From NCBI RefSeq assembly GCF_033807715.1, contig NC_084587.1, positions 13,931,017 to 13,995,016 of the forward strand: a stretch of DNA of 64,000 nucleotides, written 5' to 3'. The notes under the pieces are model-generated. The model was not told the origin of the DNA. It did no database searches and saw only the letters and a program-made list of their open reading frames with translations. Both the position numbers and the translations under genes were made by a program. This document shows positions 55,208-64,000 of this stretch, in pieces. The stretch comes from Cololabis saira (taxonomy: Eukaryota > Chordata > Actinopteri > Beloniformes > Belonidae). Each line of letters begins with the position of its first letter. Positions within the stretch are counted from its first letter, which is position 1.

Positions 55208-58200
55208 GTAAGACTTATCACGACGATACAATTTGACATTATTATCAGTTTTAGATCATAGCAATGGCTCCTCAAGCTCCTCAGTCCAGCGTCTTTTTCA
55301 AAATGAGCAGATCCCAGGCATAAATGTCTGACAAATAATTTGTCCCACACTCTGGCAAGTGTCTCGGAAAAACAATGACTTCACTCTCACATGCTCACAG
55401 ATCTGTGAGAGGGGGGATCTGTTAAATGTTTTATTCTTTCTCAACTGCTCATTGCAAAACAAGGTCCTATAAGGACATGGGGACTGTAAATGCAGAGGAG
55501 GTTGGAGGCTCGACTCCCGTCCGGGGTGAAATGCTTGCACTGTTTCTGTCATCATACAGTACGTTGGGCAATTCATACAGCTGTAAGTGGCAGCTTTTCT
55601 TTGGGGCATACAAACATTTAGATAAGCTGTTGATTTGAATTTACGTGATCAAAGCTGATGTGGTATTATATATCTTTTTTCTCTTTTGCACTGACAACAC
55701 GATATTCATAATACAGAGCGAAAAGCCCCTTCATCAGGCATGTTGTCTACACAAGTATGACAAATGGAAAAATGAACCGTTACAAGAGCTTGTGCTTTAT
55801 TTGAATTTTTTATTTTTTTGTATATCTCTCGTCCATGATCTGTCTGTGAAGGATACATTCCCAAAGATATGTTACATTTTTTTCTATCATTATGATTCAT
55901 GTATGAATTAATATTTGCAGTTTTGGTCATCATCAGCATTAATGGCATTAAAAAAAAAAACAGTCGGCATCCAGTGTGATCTACGCAGCCATGAGTTCAT
56001 ATTGTGTAGCTCAGATGTGAATTGTTGTAGTACAGTGTCTTGAGGAGGGTCAGTGAAACTGAAATCAGGGTTCCCACTCTGAGGGAGAATCTGCTTTAAT
56101 CCTCTTTGTCTGAACATCTTGTGAAGGACAAGTTGGCGCAGTTGAGAGGTAATTAAATGACCATCAATTTTGGTTTGGCTGATTTATCTGTCACACGTGC
56201 ATGCGCTTTTTCCAAGGGTTTTTGATCCTTTGCTTAGAGCTGCCAACATGATGATCATATAAAGACTGTAAACAAAACTGCATGAACTAACATCTGTTTA
56301 CACAGGAGCCAACAACAGTCTCCCTTTGAAGTCTGAAATCTCACGGCTTCATGCAGCGACCGCTTTAAATGGAGTTTAAAGCAAGACTGTCTAGCCTAAA
56401 TTCAGATTTATCAGTCTTGCGAAGGTGTTTCTTTTTTAACCTGTCCAGATCTTTGTGTACTCTTTTCCTCTTCAGGAGCAGTTTCTGTGCAGGGTTTTGG
56501 GTTGAACTACTGGTTACAAGCCCTACTTTATCATTTTATAATATACTTTTTTTTCTGAAGAAATCCCAGAGATCAAATTTAAAGTTGCCAGGCTATACTG
56601 TTTTTTTTTTTTTTATTCCTATTTGCTGACTAATCTGTTCTTCCCTGATTAAATTGGATCTAACACAAAGTTATGTCTGTATTGCAAAGTATTTCATAAA
56701 AAAAATTACTCTTACTCCATCACGTATGTAGGTAATTTCTATGTTATAATAAAACGATATAGGAGCTAAACCGACTTTTTGATCATATTAAACATTTGAC
56801 TGTTTTTGAGCAGCACTGGAATCTCGACTTACATGAGTTAAATCTTTCATAGAACAGTTTTCAGAAGAATTTCAGAATTTCAGAAGCATTTGCGCACATT
56901 CGACGCGGTCCAGACCCGTATCTGACGTACATTGATTCTGGCCCGATCGACAACTGCAGTCATTCCAGGTGTCATCCTCCAAATTCAGGCCAACATCTGT
57001 TCACAATTCTGAATTCATGTAGTCCATTAAGTAAAACAGTATGTACTTATTTCTTATCTGCACAGAAATCTTAAACTTTCAAACTGATGCATCTTCTTTA
57101 AATTAAAATTAATTTTGTTCTGGTAATGACTCATAATATATTAATATTAAATAAGTGAATGAAGATTCTTCTATATAACAAGCCCACAATGAAAGGGGTC
57201 CATTATGAAACATACAAGTATCTCCCGTGGAGGTGAAGTCCTGTGGTATATTTAATATGCTGGAAAAGCAAACGAAGCCTCCGAGTGTCCTCAAGAAGGA
57301 CATTTAGTATTATTATCTCTCATTAGACAATGACAGCAGCTATCTGGTTCAATCGCTGACTAGATATTGTACAAACTAAAGGCCACGTCCCCAGTGGACC
57401 ATGTTGTTGTTGCAAATCCAGTTTGTAAAATGAAGCCATCTGGTTTGCATAATGGCTTGAGATTAAACTGATATTGGGCTTTGTTACATTGCTTATTTGT
57501 TTTAGCAACAAGGCTTTATCCTCACCCCAGGGCCAAACTGGCCAAACTGTTATTTATCTGGCTGCAGATGTCTTGGCAACATCTCCCTCCCAGTGCTCTC
57601 TTTTGTCTTTCTCCCTGTATGTTTTAATTAAATCTGTATCCCTTGGTCACTAGTGATGAATAAAATAACATTAACATTTATGTTGCCAGATGTGTAGTTT
57701 GGGGACCGCTCACTGCTCAAAGTCAGAGAGGGAAAGCTTATTTGGTGCACAGATTTGAGAAGTAGGATTTTGAGTGGGTGTTGTGACTGAGAAGCTGTAA
57801 AAAAAAGAGCAAGGAAAGGCAAAAAAAAGGAATTTCAAACAGTGTGGGAACCATTTTTCATCAAAAAAAAAGAAAGAAACAGGAAGTTGGGAGCAGTTGG
57901 GAACAGTAACCTTAATAATGGGAAAGACAGAAGATATTTTCTGAGAACTACCAAACCACGAGTAACGCCCCTAAAAAAAACAAATCCTTTCTGATGCAGC
58001 TAAAGTTTTACTTTTCTTTTTTCTTTTTACAGTTTTGTGGTTGTTATTGCCATCCTGAGACAGATACTTTTGTCCATTCAGTGAGGCCTCGTAAAGATGT
58101 CATTGTTTCATCATGGTACAATGTTTTCATTGTGATACTTTGCCGGGGAGACAGAATGTAGGGATGTGCGAAGCCTCGAGCTCGGAATGTTGCTGAACGC

Positions 58201-60445
58201 ATCAGCGTGAAGTGCATTTCACGACATGGCCCTCGACATCTATTTGCTTTCCACGCAAACCCAATAGAAACTGATTTTGACAGACTAATTGGGCACTAAC
58301 TGGAAAATAAATGCAAGCCCAAGTCATAAGACATTATTTGGGATGAGTTGGAGGCCAGAAACTGGGTCTGCTGCTGCCGTAGATACTTGAGCCTTACTCA
58401 CATTTCATCTCTCATGACCGCTGTCCTGAATAAACCACAGTAACCACATAAGGGCGCATATTTATTAAAATATACAGACTTTTTTGTTCATCCTTTATGA
58501 ACCTACAAGCTTTTACTTAAATATATATCTCACTGGCTAGGATGCAGCAGATATTGAAAAATAATGGATGGTATTACACCAAGGAACAGCACAGGACAAC
58601 GTCTCCCACATTCAAAGGTTTAAATGGGCTTGAACCGTGCACATTCATGCATTTGCACACAAATCAGTTTGACAGGGAGCCACAACACGTTTTTGCTTTA
58701 GGCTCTGCAGGATTTCTACAGGATTTGAGTCCTCTAACAAACGCTGGTATTGCATGAAAGAAGAGAGTTGAGCAAAAAAAAAGTATGGTATGGTTTTAGG
58801 TTAAGGGTGCTGAGCTGAGCTGTAAGTAATCCAGGCTGCTTTACTGGATTCACACCACCTGAGGTCAGTGTTAGACTTTTCTTCTTTTTTTTTTATCACC
58901 CTGATAAATTAAGAATTCAGGTTTGTTGAATATTTCAGCAGAAATGGAGGACACAACACAAAAGAGAAGCATAGTTCTTCTTCAGAGACGGTGATTATGG
59001 GATCAAACGAAACCAAGTCTCAAAACCTTTGAGCATTTATTCTGTGTAGATGTGGGGGTTTTTTTCTTGATATGTTTCTCTTCATTGTTATGCGGTTTTA
59101 ATGAATTTGATTAATTTTCAGTTTTTTCCATCTGTGTCTTTGTGTATGAGCTGTGCTACACAAATAACTTTCTGAGCCTTGTCTCCATCTTCTGATCACT
59201 CATATTGAATCATCACTGTCACATATTGAAACAGTACAACATGCTTAGTTTTGATAATTTCTTAAAGTTTTCTACACTCAAACTGGTTTTTAAGTGTCTA
59301 CAGAACCTAGCACCAGATGTTTTATGTAAGTTAGTTAGCAGGCAGAATAGTGGTAGGATCACCAGGGGAACAACAAGTGGTAACTGTAAGGTTGAACGCC
59401 GTAAGACCTCCTTTGGGCAGTCAGCGTTCTCTATAAAGGGCTCTCAAATGTGGAACACACTGCCAACTGAGATAAAAACAACTCAAGATTTTAAGGTTTT
59501 TACTAAAAATGTCAAAGACTGGTTGAAGCAAAATCAGAAATGTACGCATTTTTAATCACCTGTAACCGCTAATAGGGTGCTCTCTTGCAAGCTGAGAATT
59601 GTAAATAGGATATAGCTTTGCATGTTGAAAATTGAATGTATTTTTGTATTCTTTTTCTCCTTTCTTTCGTTTTCTTTTACTAAAAGCCTAACTAGGGACA
59701 GGAGAGGGAAACTAGCAATAGCTATAATCTCTGTATGCAGAACATCAGTCACATTGCCTTGTTTGTAATGAGTGAATGTGATCACATGTAAACCTGCATT
59801 GTCCCTATTAAATAAAATTAATTAATTAATTAATTAGAAATGGTAAAGGAAACTTGAGTTGCTGCAGCATTTTTAAGTTGTATTTTTCCCTACTGATGCA
59901 TCCCTCTCTCTTCAGCGTGAACACGCACGTTTGGACTCGATGGTACTGCTGCTGATGAAGCTGGACCAGCTGGACCAGGAAATTGAAAATGCCCTCAGTG
60001 CCACTTCTTCTATGGACAGCACGCCCACCCTCCATCGCCGACATGTCCTGGTACACACATACTGTATATGCTTGTCACACTCTGGCTGTAATCTCCGTTT
60101 AAAAACTCCTTAACTACCACGTCTATTATTTTAAACACAAAACAATATGTATGGCGTTAGGTGTAGATGAAATGAGCCTTCTTTTTCCTTAGCAACAGTA
60201 ATCTGATCTGAGTGCTGGTGGCCAAAATGAATGAGGCTCATCAATCTTAAAATAAATCTGCCTTCTTTATCATATTTGAAGAAACACTGAAAGCGATGGA
60301 GGAATGCAGGGTCTAACACGTTTGCATTTTACTTGTGCAGGAGGTTGATTTAGGATCCAGGCCAGCAGCCTCACAACCCCTCCCACCTACCACTGCTCTC
60401 TCTTCAGGATCCGCGCCAGCTCCTGGAGTAAAACCTAAGAGTCGG
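53321..60445 (+). CDS. dlc1: dlc1 long isoform, N-terminal part (three coding exons; continues beyond window)
   Basis: DLC1 is a focal-adhesion RhoGAP (SAM, RhoGAP and START domains) that inactivates RhoA. Three coding exons are seen: 53321-55207, 59916-60050 and 60341-60445, all phase 0 (709 codons). The N-terminus MPVAIRKRSWEEHVTH matches the start of the long vertebrate DLC1 isoform. After a long Ser/Thr/Glu-rich, probably disordered region comes LDSMVLLLMKLDQLDQ and EIENAL, the conserved segment that precedes the SAM domain. SAM, RhoGAP and START exons must lie right of the window. Divergent from slc44a1. Confidence 0.88.
55208..59149. other. dlc1 intron, no other gene seen
   Basis: 3.9 kb of AT-rich intron. 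No clear transposon ends or exon. A short exon coding the basic segment found in mammals between the RMRK and ARLDS parts would lie here if it exists, but I could not find one. Confidence 0.4.
59150..59838 (+). mobile_element. LINE 3' part (Rex/CR1-like) in dlc1 intron
   Basis: Open + frame 59205-59555 reads STLKLVFKCLQNLAPDVL, RRKTSFGQSAFSIKGSQMW and NTLPTEIKTTQDFKVFTKNV, the C-terminal RT-associated region of CR1/Rex1 LINEs. The 3' end is ATTAAATAAAATTAATTAAT. It lies about 80 nt from the next dlc1 exon. Confidence 0.8.
59916..60050 (+). CDS. dlc1: dlc1 second coding exon in window
   Basis: Acceptor CTCTTCAG ends at 59915, donor GTACAC starts at 60051. 45 codons: REHARLDSMVLLLMKLDQ through TPTLHRRHVL. 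The LDSMVLL.MKLDQLDQ.IENAL motif is the DLC1-family match. Confidence 0.9.
60341..60445 (+). CDS. dlc1: dlc1 third coding exon in window
   Basis: Acceptor TTGTGCAG, donor GTGAGT. 35 codons: EVDLGSRPAASQPLPP through GVKPKSR, the Pro/Ser linker before the SAM domain. Lower conservation, but the phase and position fit. Confidence 0.75.
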
Positions 60446-60631
60446 GTGAGTCAAGAAGTCGGCGCGGGTGCCGTGTACATAAAGACCTTAGAATGGTACA
60501 TTTATCAGACTTTGGGTCAACTTTTAGGTGCAAGTTGTGTTTCATGCATATTTTTTGGACTGGGGGAGCGGTAGAAATCATGTAAGGACATAAAACATAA
60601 ATAGTATCTGAAATTGGATTTCAGCATCAAA

Positions 60632-61000
60632 AGTTTAGTTTAGTTTAGTTTATTGTTTTGCACAGTTTTTAAAAAATATACAGGACATATCAATGATAAA
60701 CACTATAGGTGCAGGAAGAGGCAAAAAACCCAATGGGCTTATTTGAAGCCTCCACCGAAGATATTAAAATTTCATGTCAAGATTAACATACAAAAAAACA
60801 GAAAGTAAAACAAAGCAAAAGCAGGTGAAAATGGACAATAAGCACAATTTAACCACGCAGGAGGAAAGTCACAGACTGATAAAAAATATATGAATTACCA
60901 ATATATATTTACAACTATAATCTGACGTTCATCAATATTCTAATCCTGATACAGTACAAAAACAACCTGTGGACTGGCTGTAGTGAAAAAGGGATCGTGA
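60632..61000 (-). mobile_element. LINE 3' tail, minus strand
   Basis: On +: AGTTTAGTTTAGTTTAGTTT then ATTGTTTTGCACAGTTT and GCAGGAAGAGGCAAAAAACC, the reverse complement of a CR1/Rex-like 3' end with (TAAAC)n tail. Confidence 0.5.
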
Positions 61001-61548
61001 GATCTTACTAGATATTCATAGATTATGTTTAATTTTAACTTTAAGGAAAATAAAATGACAATCTCATCATATTTTAAGAACATTTGACCAGAGTCTGACT
61101 GGCATATTACTTATTCTGGACAGCACTGTCATACCCTGGTCATTAAAATGATCTCAAACTCACACATTAAAATAAGATTTCCCGCACATACACTTCTTGC
61201 TTACTGCGATCTTGCCCAGCCGTGGTTCCTGACGTAGTTTTTCCTTTACTGTCGCAATAGATTTTTGTGGTTGTGGTAAATTGAATTGGTCATATTTGTT
61301 CAGGCATTCTGAGCGAACGGAAATCTTTTTAACATTTACAGATGTCCAGACTGTCCCCAAAACCCCAAATAAATGAGGAATAAAAGCTGCACACACTCGA
61401 TTTACTGAACCTAATTCCCTGTTTATGATTTTAAGACCATTTAAAACAATAGTTTACTGCTTTATAGAGGCACTTGGTTTATGTTTATGTCCAAAATTAG
61501 ACATGTAAATATTAGTGTGTAGTTTTCAATTGTGTAAAGAGATACTAT

Positions 61549-61640
61549 TAGGGCTGCCACTAACCATTATTGTCTTGTCGATTAATCTATCAATTATTTT
61601 TTCAATTAATCAATAAATCTAATGATAATTTTTTTTTAGA
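61549..61640. mobile_element. Single hAT end (relative of 34253-34869)
   Basis: TTAGGGCTGCCACTAACCAT and GATTAATCTATCAATTA match the left terminus family TAGGGCTGCAACTAA. The other end could not be found, so this is a solo or decayed end. Confidence 0.5.
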
Positions 61641-61970
61641 TGAATCTTATGGTGATTTTTTTTCCACTTTTTGATACTTTTAAATGCCAACAAATAATGC
61701 ATTTGACCATTCTCACAACTTTTTACTACATAAAAAATGAAGTAAATGTCATACATCAACCAAGGCAAAAGTGTCTTAGGGCATCATATGGTTTATTCAG
61801 GACAATCTCCATAAATCTAAAATAACAAAGGCCCAAAAGACATCACTTTGTGTAAAAGTCCATAATTCTAACATAAATTCTGCCCAAGGTTGTGAGTCTG
61901 AATGGTTTTCCATCCCAGGCGTTAAACTGCTACTTTACCTCTTAACCCTTGTGCTGTCTTTGGGTCAAGG

Positions 61971-62352
61971 AAGGAGGAAGAGAAGAAGGGAGGAAAGAAG
62001 GGAGAAAAGAAGGAAGGAAGGAAGGAAGGAAGGAAGGAAGGAAGGAAGGAAGGAAGGAAGGAAGGAAGGAAGGAAGGAAGGAAGGAAAGAAGGAAAGAAG
62101 GAAAGAAGGAAGGAAGAATGAAAATAAGGAAGGAAAGAAGGGAGAAAAGAAGGAAAGAAGAATGAAAATAAGGAAGGAAAGAAGGGAGAAAAGAAGGAAG
62201 GAAGGAAGGAAGGAAGGAAGGAAGGAAGGAAGGAAGGAAGGAAGGAAGGAAGGAAGGAAGGAAGGAAGGAAGGAAGGAAGGAAGGAAGGAAGGAAGGAAG
62301 GAAGAATGAAAATAAGGAAGGAAAGAAGGGAGAAAAGAAGGAAAGAAGAATG
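61971..62352. repeat. (AAGG)n microsatellite with interspersed 43-bp units
   Basis: Long runs of GGAA/AAGG are broken three times by a unit GAATGAAAATAAGGAAGG plus AAAGAAGGGAGAAAAGAAGG (near 62115, 62159 and 62303), giving a higher-order pattern. It directly abuts the satellite at 62353. Confidence 0.92.
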
Positions 62353-62549
62353 AAAACTAGAAAATTTCTGGAAATTTTGATATGGGCATGCCCTACCGCC
62401 CATTCGTCCCCTCTCGCTGCTTTGGTTTTGGGCTGTACTGGTTGGGTTTAGGGTGGTTCTATGTCAGTTTGAGGTGTTTTTACACTTGTATTTCATTCAT
62501 TCCTGTGCTCCCAATAGTTATTAATGGGGCGCGCTTTTTGGCATCTAGC

Positions 62550-62563
62550 GTTGCCACGGTAAC
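62550..62563. promoter_or_regulatory. X-box-like palindrome
   Basis: GTTGCCACGGTAAC: two RFX half-sites with a 2-bp spacer. Function unproven. Confidence 0.45.
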
Positions 62564-62837
62564 GCTTTTGACTGAGAATAGTAATGCCCATCGAGGCAAG
62601 ATGGAGACGCATCTAACGATGTATGCCTTGCATGGGTGCATGTTCCGGTTCAGGCTACGTTAACGGATAGGTTTTTTTTTTCACCATGGTACAAAACCCC
62701 ATCCGAATGAATGGGGCCATTTGGCCTGGATTTTGACATAAAATTTCCTTAAATCCCAGCTTCATGAAATTTGAATATGTTGAAGTCCACAGCGTGCCGA
62801 GTCAGGGGACATTTGTACGATGTCTCTACAATAACCT

Positions 62838-62850
62838 GTTGCCTAGCAAC
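62838..62850. promoter_or_regulatory. X-box-like palindrome
   Basis: GTTGCCTAGCAAC: near-perfect X-box with a 1-bp spacer. Confidence 0.45.
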
Positions 62851-63056
62851 AAGCGTCCAAATTCAAACAGAAATTAAAAAAAAAATGAAAGGCCAATATC
62901 GCAAAAACTGTAATAATTAGCATAATGAGGTTGTACGTAGCGTTAGGGACAATCGGGCCGAGTGTTTGAAAGTTTTAACGATGTCTCTACGATAAAGTTC
63001 GACCGAGCAATAAGCGTCTGAATTTTTGCCTTTTTTTTTGCTTTTTGGCATCTAGC

Positions 63057-63070
63057 GTTGCCACGGTAAC
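63057..63070. promoter_or_regulatory. X-box-like palindrome
   Basis: GTTGCCACGGTAAC, identical to the site at 62550. Confidence 0.45.
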
Positions 63071-63216
63071 ACTTTTGACTGAGAAAAGTAATGCCCATCG
63101 AGGCACGATGGAGACGCATCCAACGATGTATGCCATGCATGGGTGCACGTTCCGGTTCGGGCAGCATTAACAGATTGTTTATTCACATGGTCCCCCATAC
63201 AAATGCATTGGTTTTT

Positions 63217-63230
63217 GTTGCCCTGGTAAC
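63217..63230. promoter_or_regulatory. X-box-like palindrome
   Basis: GTTGCCCTGGTAAC: variant with a different 2-bp spacer. Confidence 0.45.
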
Positions 63231-63527
63231 AAGCCCCATAGGATAGAATGGGACAATTTGGCTTTAATATCTCAAAAGCTGTAAACGACAGCGTAATGAG
63301 ACCTCAGTATGTTGTAGTCCACATGAAGCTGAGTCTTTTAACGTTGGAACCAAGTCTCTGCGATACCGCATTGCCCCGCAACAAGCATCCGAAGTTCCGT
63401 TAGCATCAAAATGAACAATGTGGAATATCTCAAAAACCGTAATAGCAAGCATGACGAGACTAAAATATGTTGCAGTACAAAGTGTCCCGGGTTGGTCAAT
63501 GTTGTAATGATGTCTGTACGATAAACC

Positions 63528-63540
63528 GTTGCCTAGCAAC
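63528..63540. promoter_or_regulatory. X-box-like palindrome
   Basis: GTTGCCTAGCAAC, identical to the site at 62838, 690 bp further on. A degenerate relative, ATTGCCCCGCAAC, lies at 63370-63382. Confidence 0.45.
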
Positions 63541-63746
63541 AAGCGTCCAAAATAAAATAGATTTTTTTTTTAAATTGAAAGTTAAATATCGCAAAAACCG
63601 TAATAACTAGCATGATGAAGTTTTATGGTCCTTTAGTGACTATCGGGCCGAGTGTTTGAAAGTTTGAACGATGTCTCTACGATAAAGTTCGGCCGAGCAA
63701 TAAGCGTGGGAATTTTCGCCTTTTTTTTTGCTTTTTGGCAACTAGC

Positions 63747-63760
63747 GTTGCCACGGTAAC
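63747..63760. promoter_or_regulatory. X-box-like palindrome
   Basis: GTTGCCACGGTAAC, third identical copy of this variant. Confidence 0.45.
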
Positions 63761-64000
63761 CCCTATTACGGAGAAAAGTAATGCCCATCGAATCACGATG
63801 GAGACGCATCCAACGATGTATGCCATGCATGGGTGCACGTTGCGGTTCGGGCCGTATTAACGGACGAAAAAAAGTGCGGAATAAGAATAATAATAACTAG
63901 AAAATTTCTGGAAATTTTGATATGGGCATGCCCTACTGCCCATTCGTCCCCTCTCGCCGCTTTGGTTTAGGGCTGTAGTGGTTGTGTTCGGGGCGGTTCT

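Larger units (their letters stand above)
60446..61960. other. dlc1 intron after third exon
   Basis: Holds a minus-strand LINE tail (60632-61000) and a single hAT end (61549). No exon is seen; the SAM exon is not in this part. Confidence 0.4.
62353..64000. repeat. Complex satellite with X-box palindromes (continues past window)
   Basis: The sequence starting CTAGAAAATTTCTGGAAATT at about 62350 returns at about 63896, so the outer period is about 1.55 kb. Inside, about 690-bp offsets join near-identical blocks (62838 to 63528; 63057 to 63747), and diverged ~150-170-bp monomers start near ATATCGCAAAAACCGTAATA. Palindromes of the RFX X-box type recur (listed separately). No coding frame is credible; frames such as 62943-63167 and 63633-63830 (-) look alike only because the DNA repeats. 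Confidence 0.85.

Noticed and set aside
61942..62403. Open frames of about 150 codons on both strands (GRKE and LPSF repeats)
   Set aside because: Produced by the (AAGG)n array; no real coding signal.
62943..63830. Two similar minus-strand ORFs (MHGIHRWMRLHR) as a gene family
   Set aside because: The similarity comes from the 690-bp DNA repeat; both frames are short, lack motifs and sit in a satellite.

Overview
The window is vertebrate, almost certainly teleost (percomorph-type) genomic DNA. Short exons sit in long AT-rich introns packed with hAT, Tc1/mariner and TTAA-type DNA transposons and L2/CR1/Rex-like LINE fragments. There is no bacterial or organellar gene organisation. The large-scale layout is three protein-coding genes: the 3' end of a SPOCK/testican gene on + (last two coding exons 2995-3132 and 5980-6137); a complete choline-transporter-like gene, slc44a1, on - (16 coding exons, 39514 down to 17726, 650 aa, all exon phases consistent); and the 5' coding part of the long isoform of dlc1 (RhoGAP/START, 'deleted in liver cancer 1') on + (53321-55207, 59916-60050, 60341-60445), which runs off the right edge. 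spock and slc44a1 are convergent; slc44a1 and dlc1 are divergent, about 13.8 kb apart. The three encode unrelated functions: an extracellular proteoglycan, a choline transporter and a Rho regulator.

Region by region. 1-8.3 kb: spock intron with a 1.2 kb non-autonomous hAT, the thyroglobulin-type-1 exon, a TTAA-flanked fold-back element, the acidic terminal exon and a long 3' UTR. 8.3-17.2 kb: intergenic, with a 99-bp direct duplication around a LINE fragment, a mariner MITE, R2/NeSL-like and L2 LINE fragments, and a 2 kb hAT carrying a zinc-finger-type transposase first exon. 17.2-39.5 kb: slc44a1. Its largest intron (26157-33818) holds an L2/CR1 LINE broken by a MITE, by a 3 kb hAT that itself contains further MITEs and a Tc1/IS630-like transposase fossil, and by another MITE. 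39.5-53.3 kb: intergenic, with a palindromic MITE, a LINE reverse transcriptase split by a 445-bp hAT MITE, and long stretches in which I see nothing. 53.3-61.9 kb: dlc1 N-terminal exons. 61.9-64 kb: an (AAGG)n array followed by a complex satellite that carries repeated RFX X-box palindromes.

The most notable non-genic signals are: (i) the terminal satellite, with six clean X-box palindromes plus one degenerate one in 1.2 kb; (ii) a 20-22 bp minisatellite built on GACTTTWTTCTC that recurs inside four inverted-repeat elements with at least three kinds of terminal repeat; (iii) a TTAA-type fold-back element with a small acidic ORF at its centre; (iv) a LINE tail that starts within about 8 nt of an slc44a1 splice donor. 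All identifications come from reading the sequence and from remembered family features; no database search was run.
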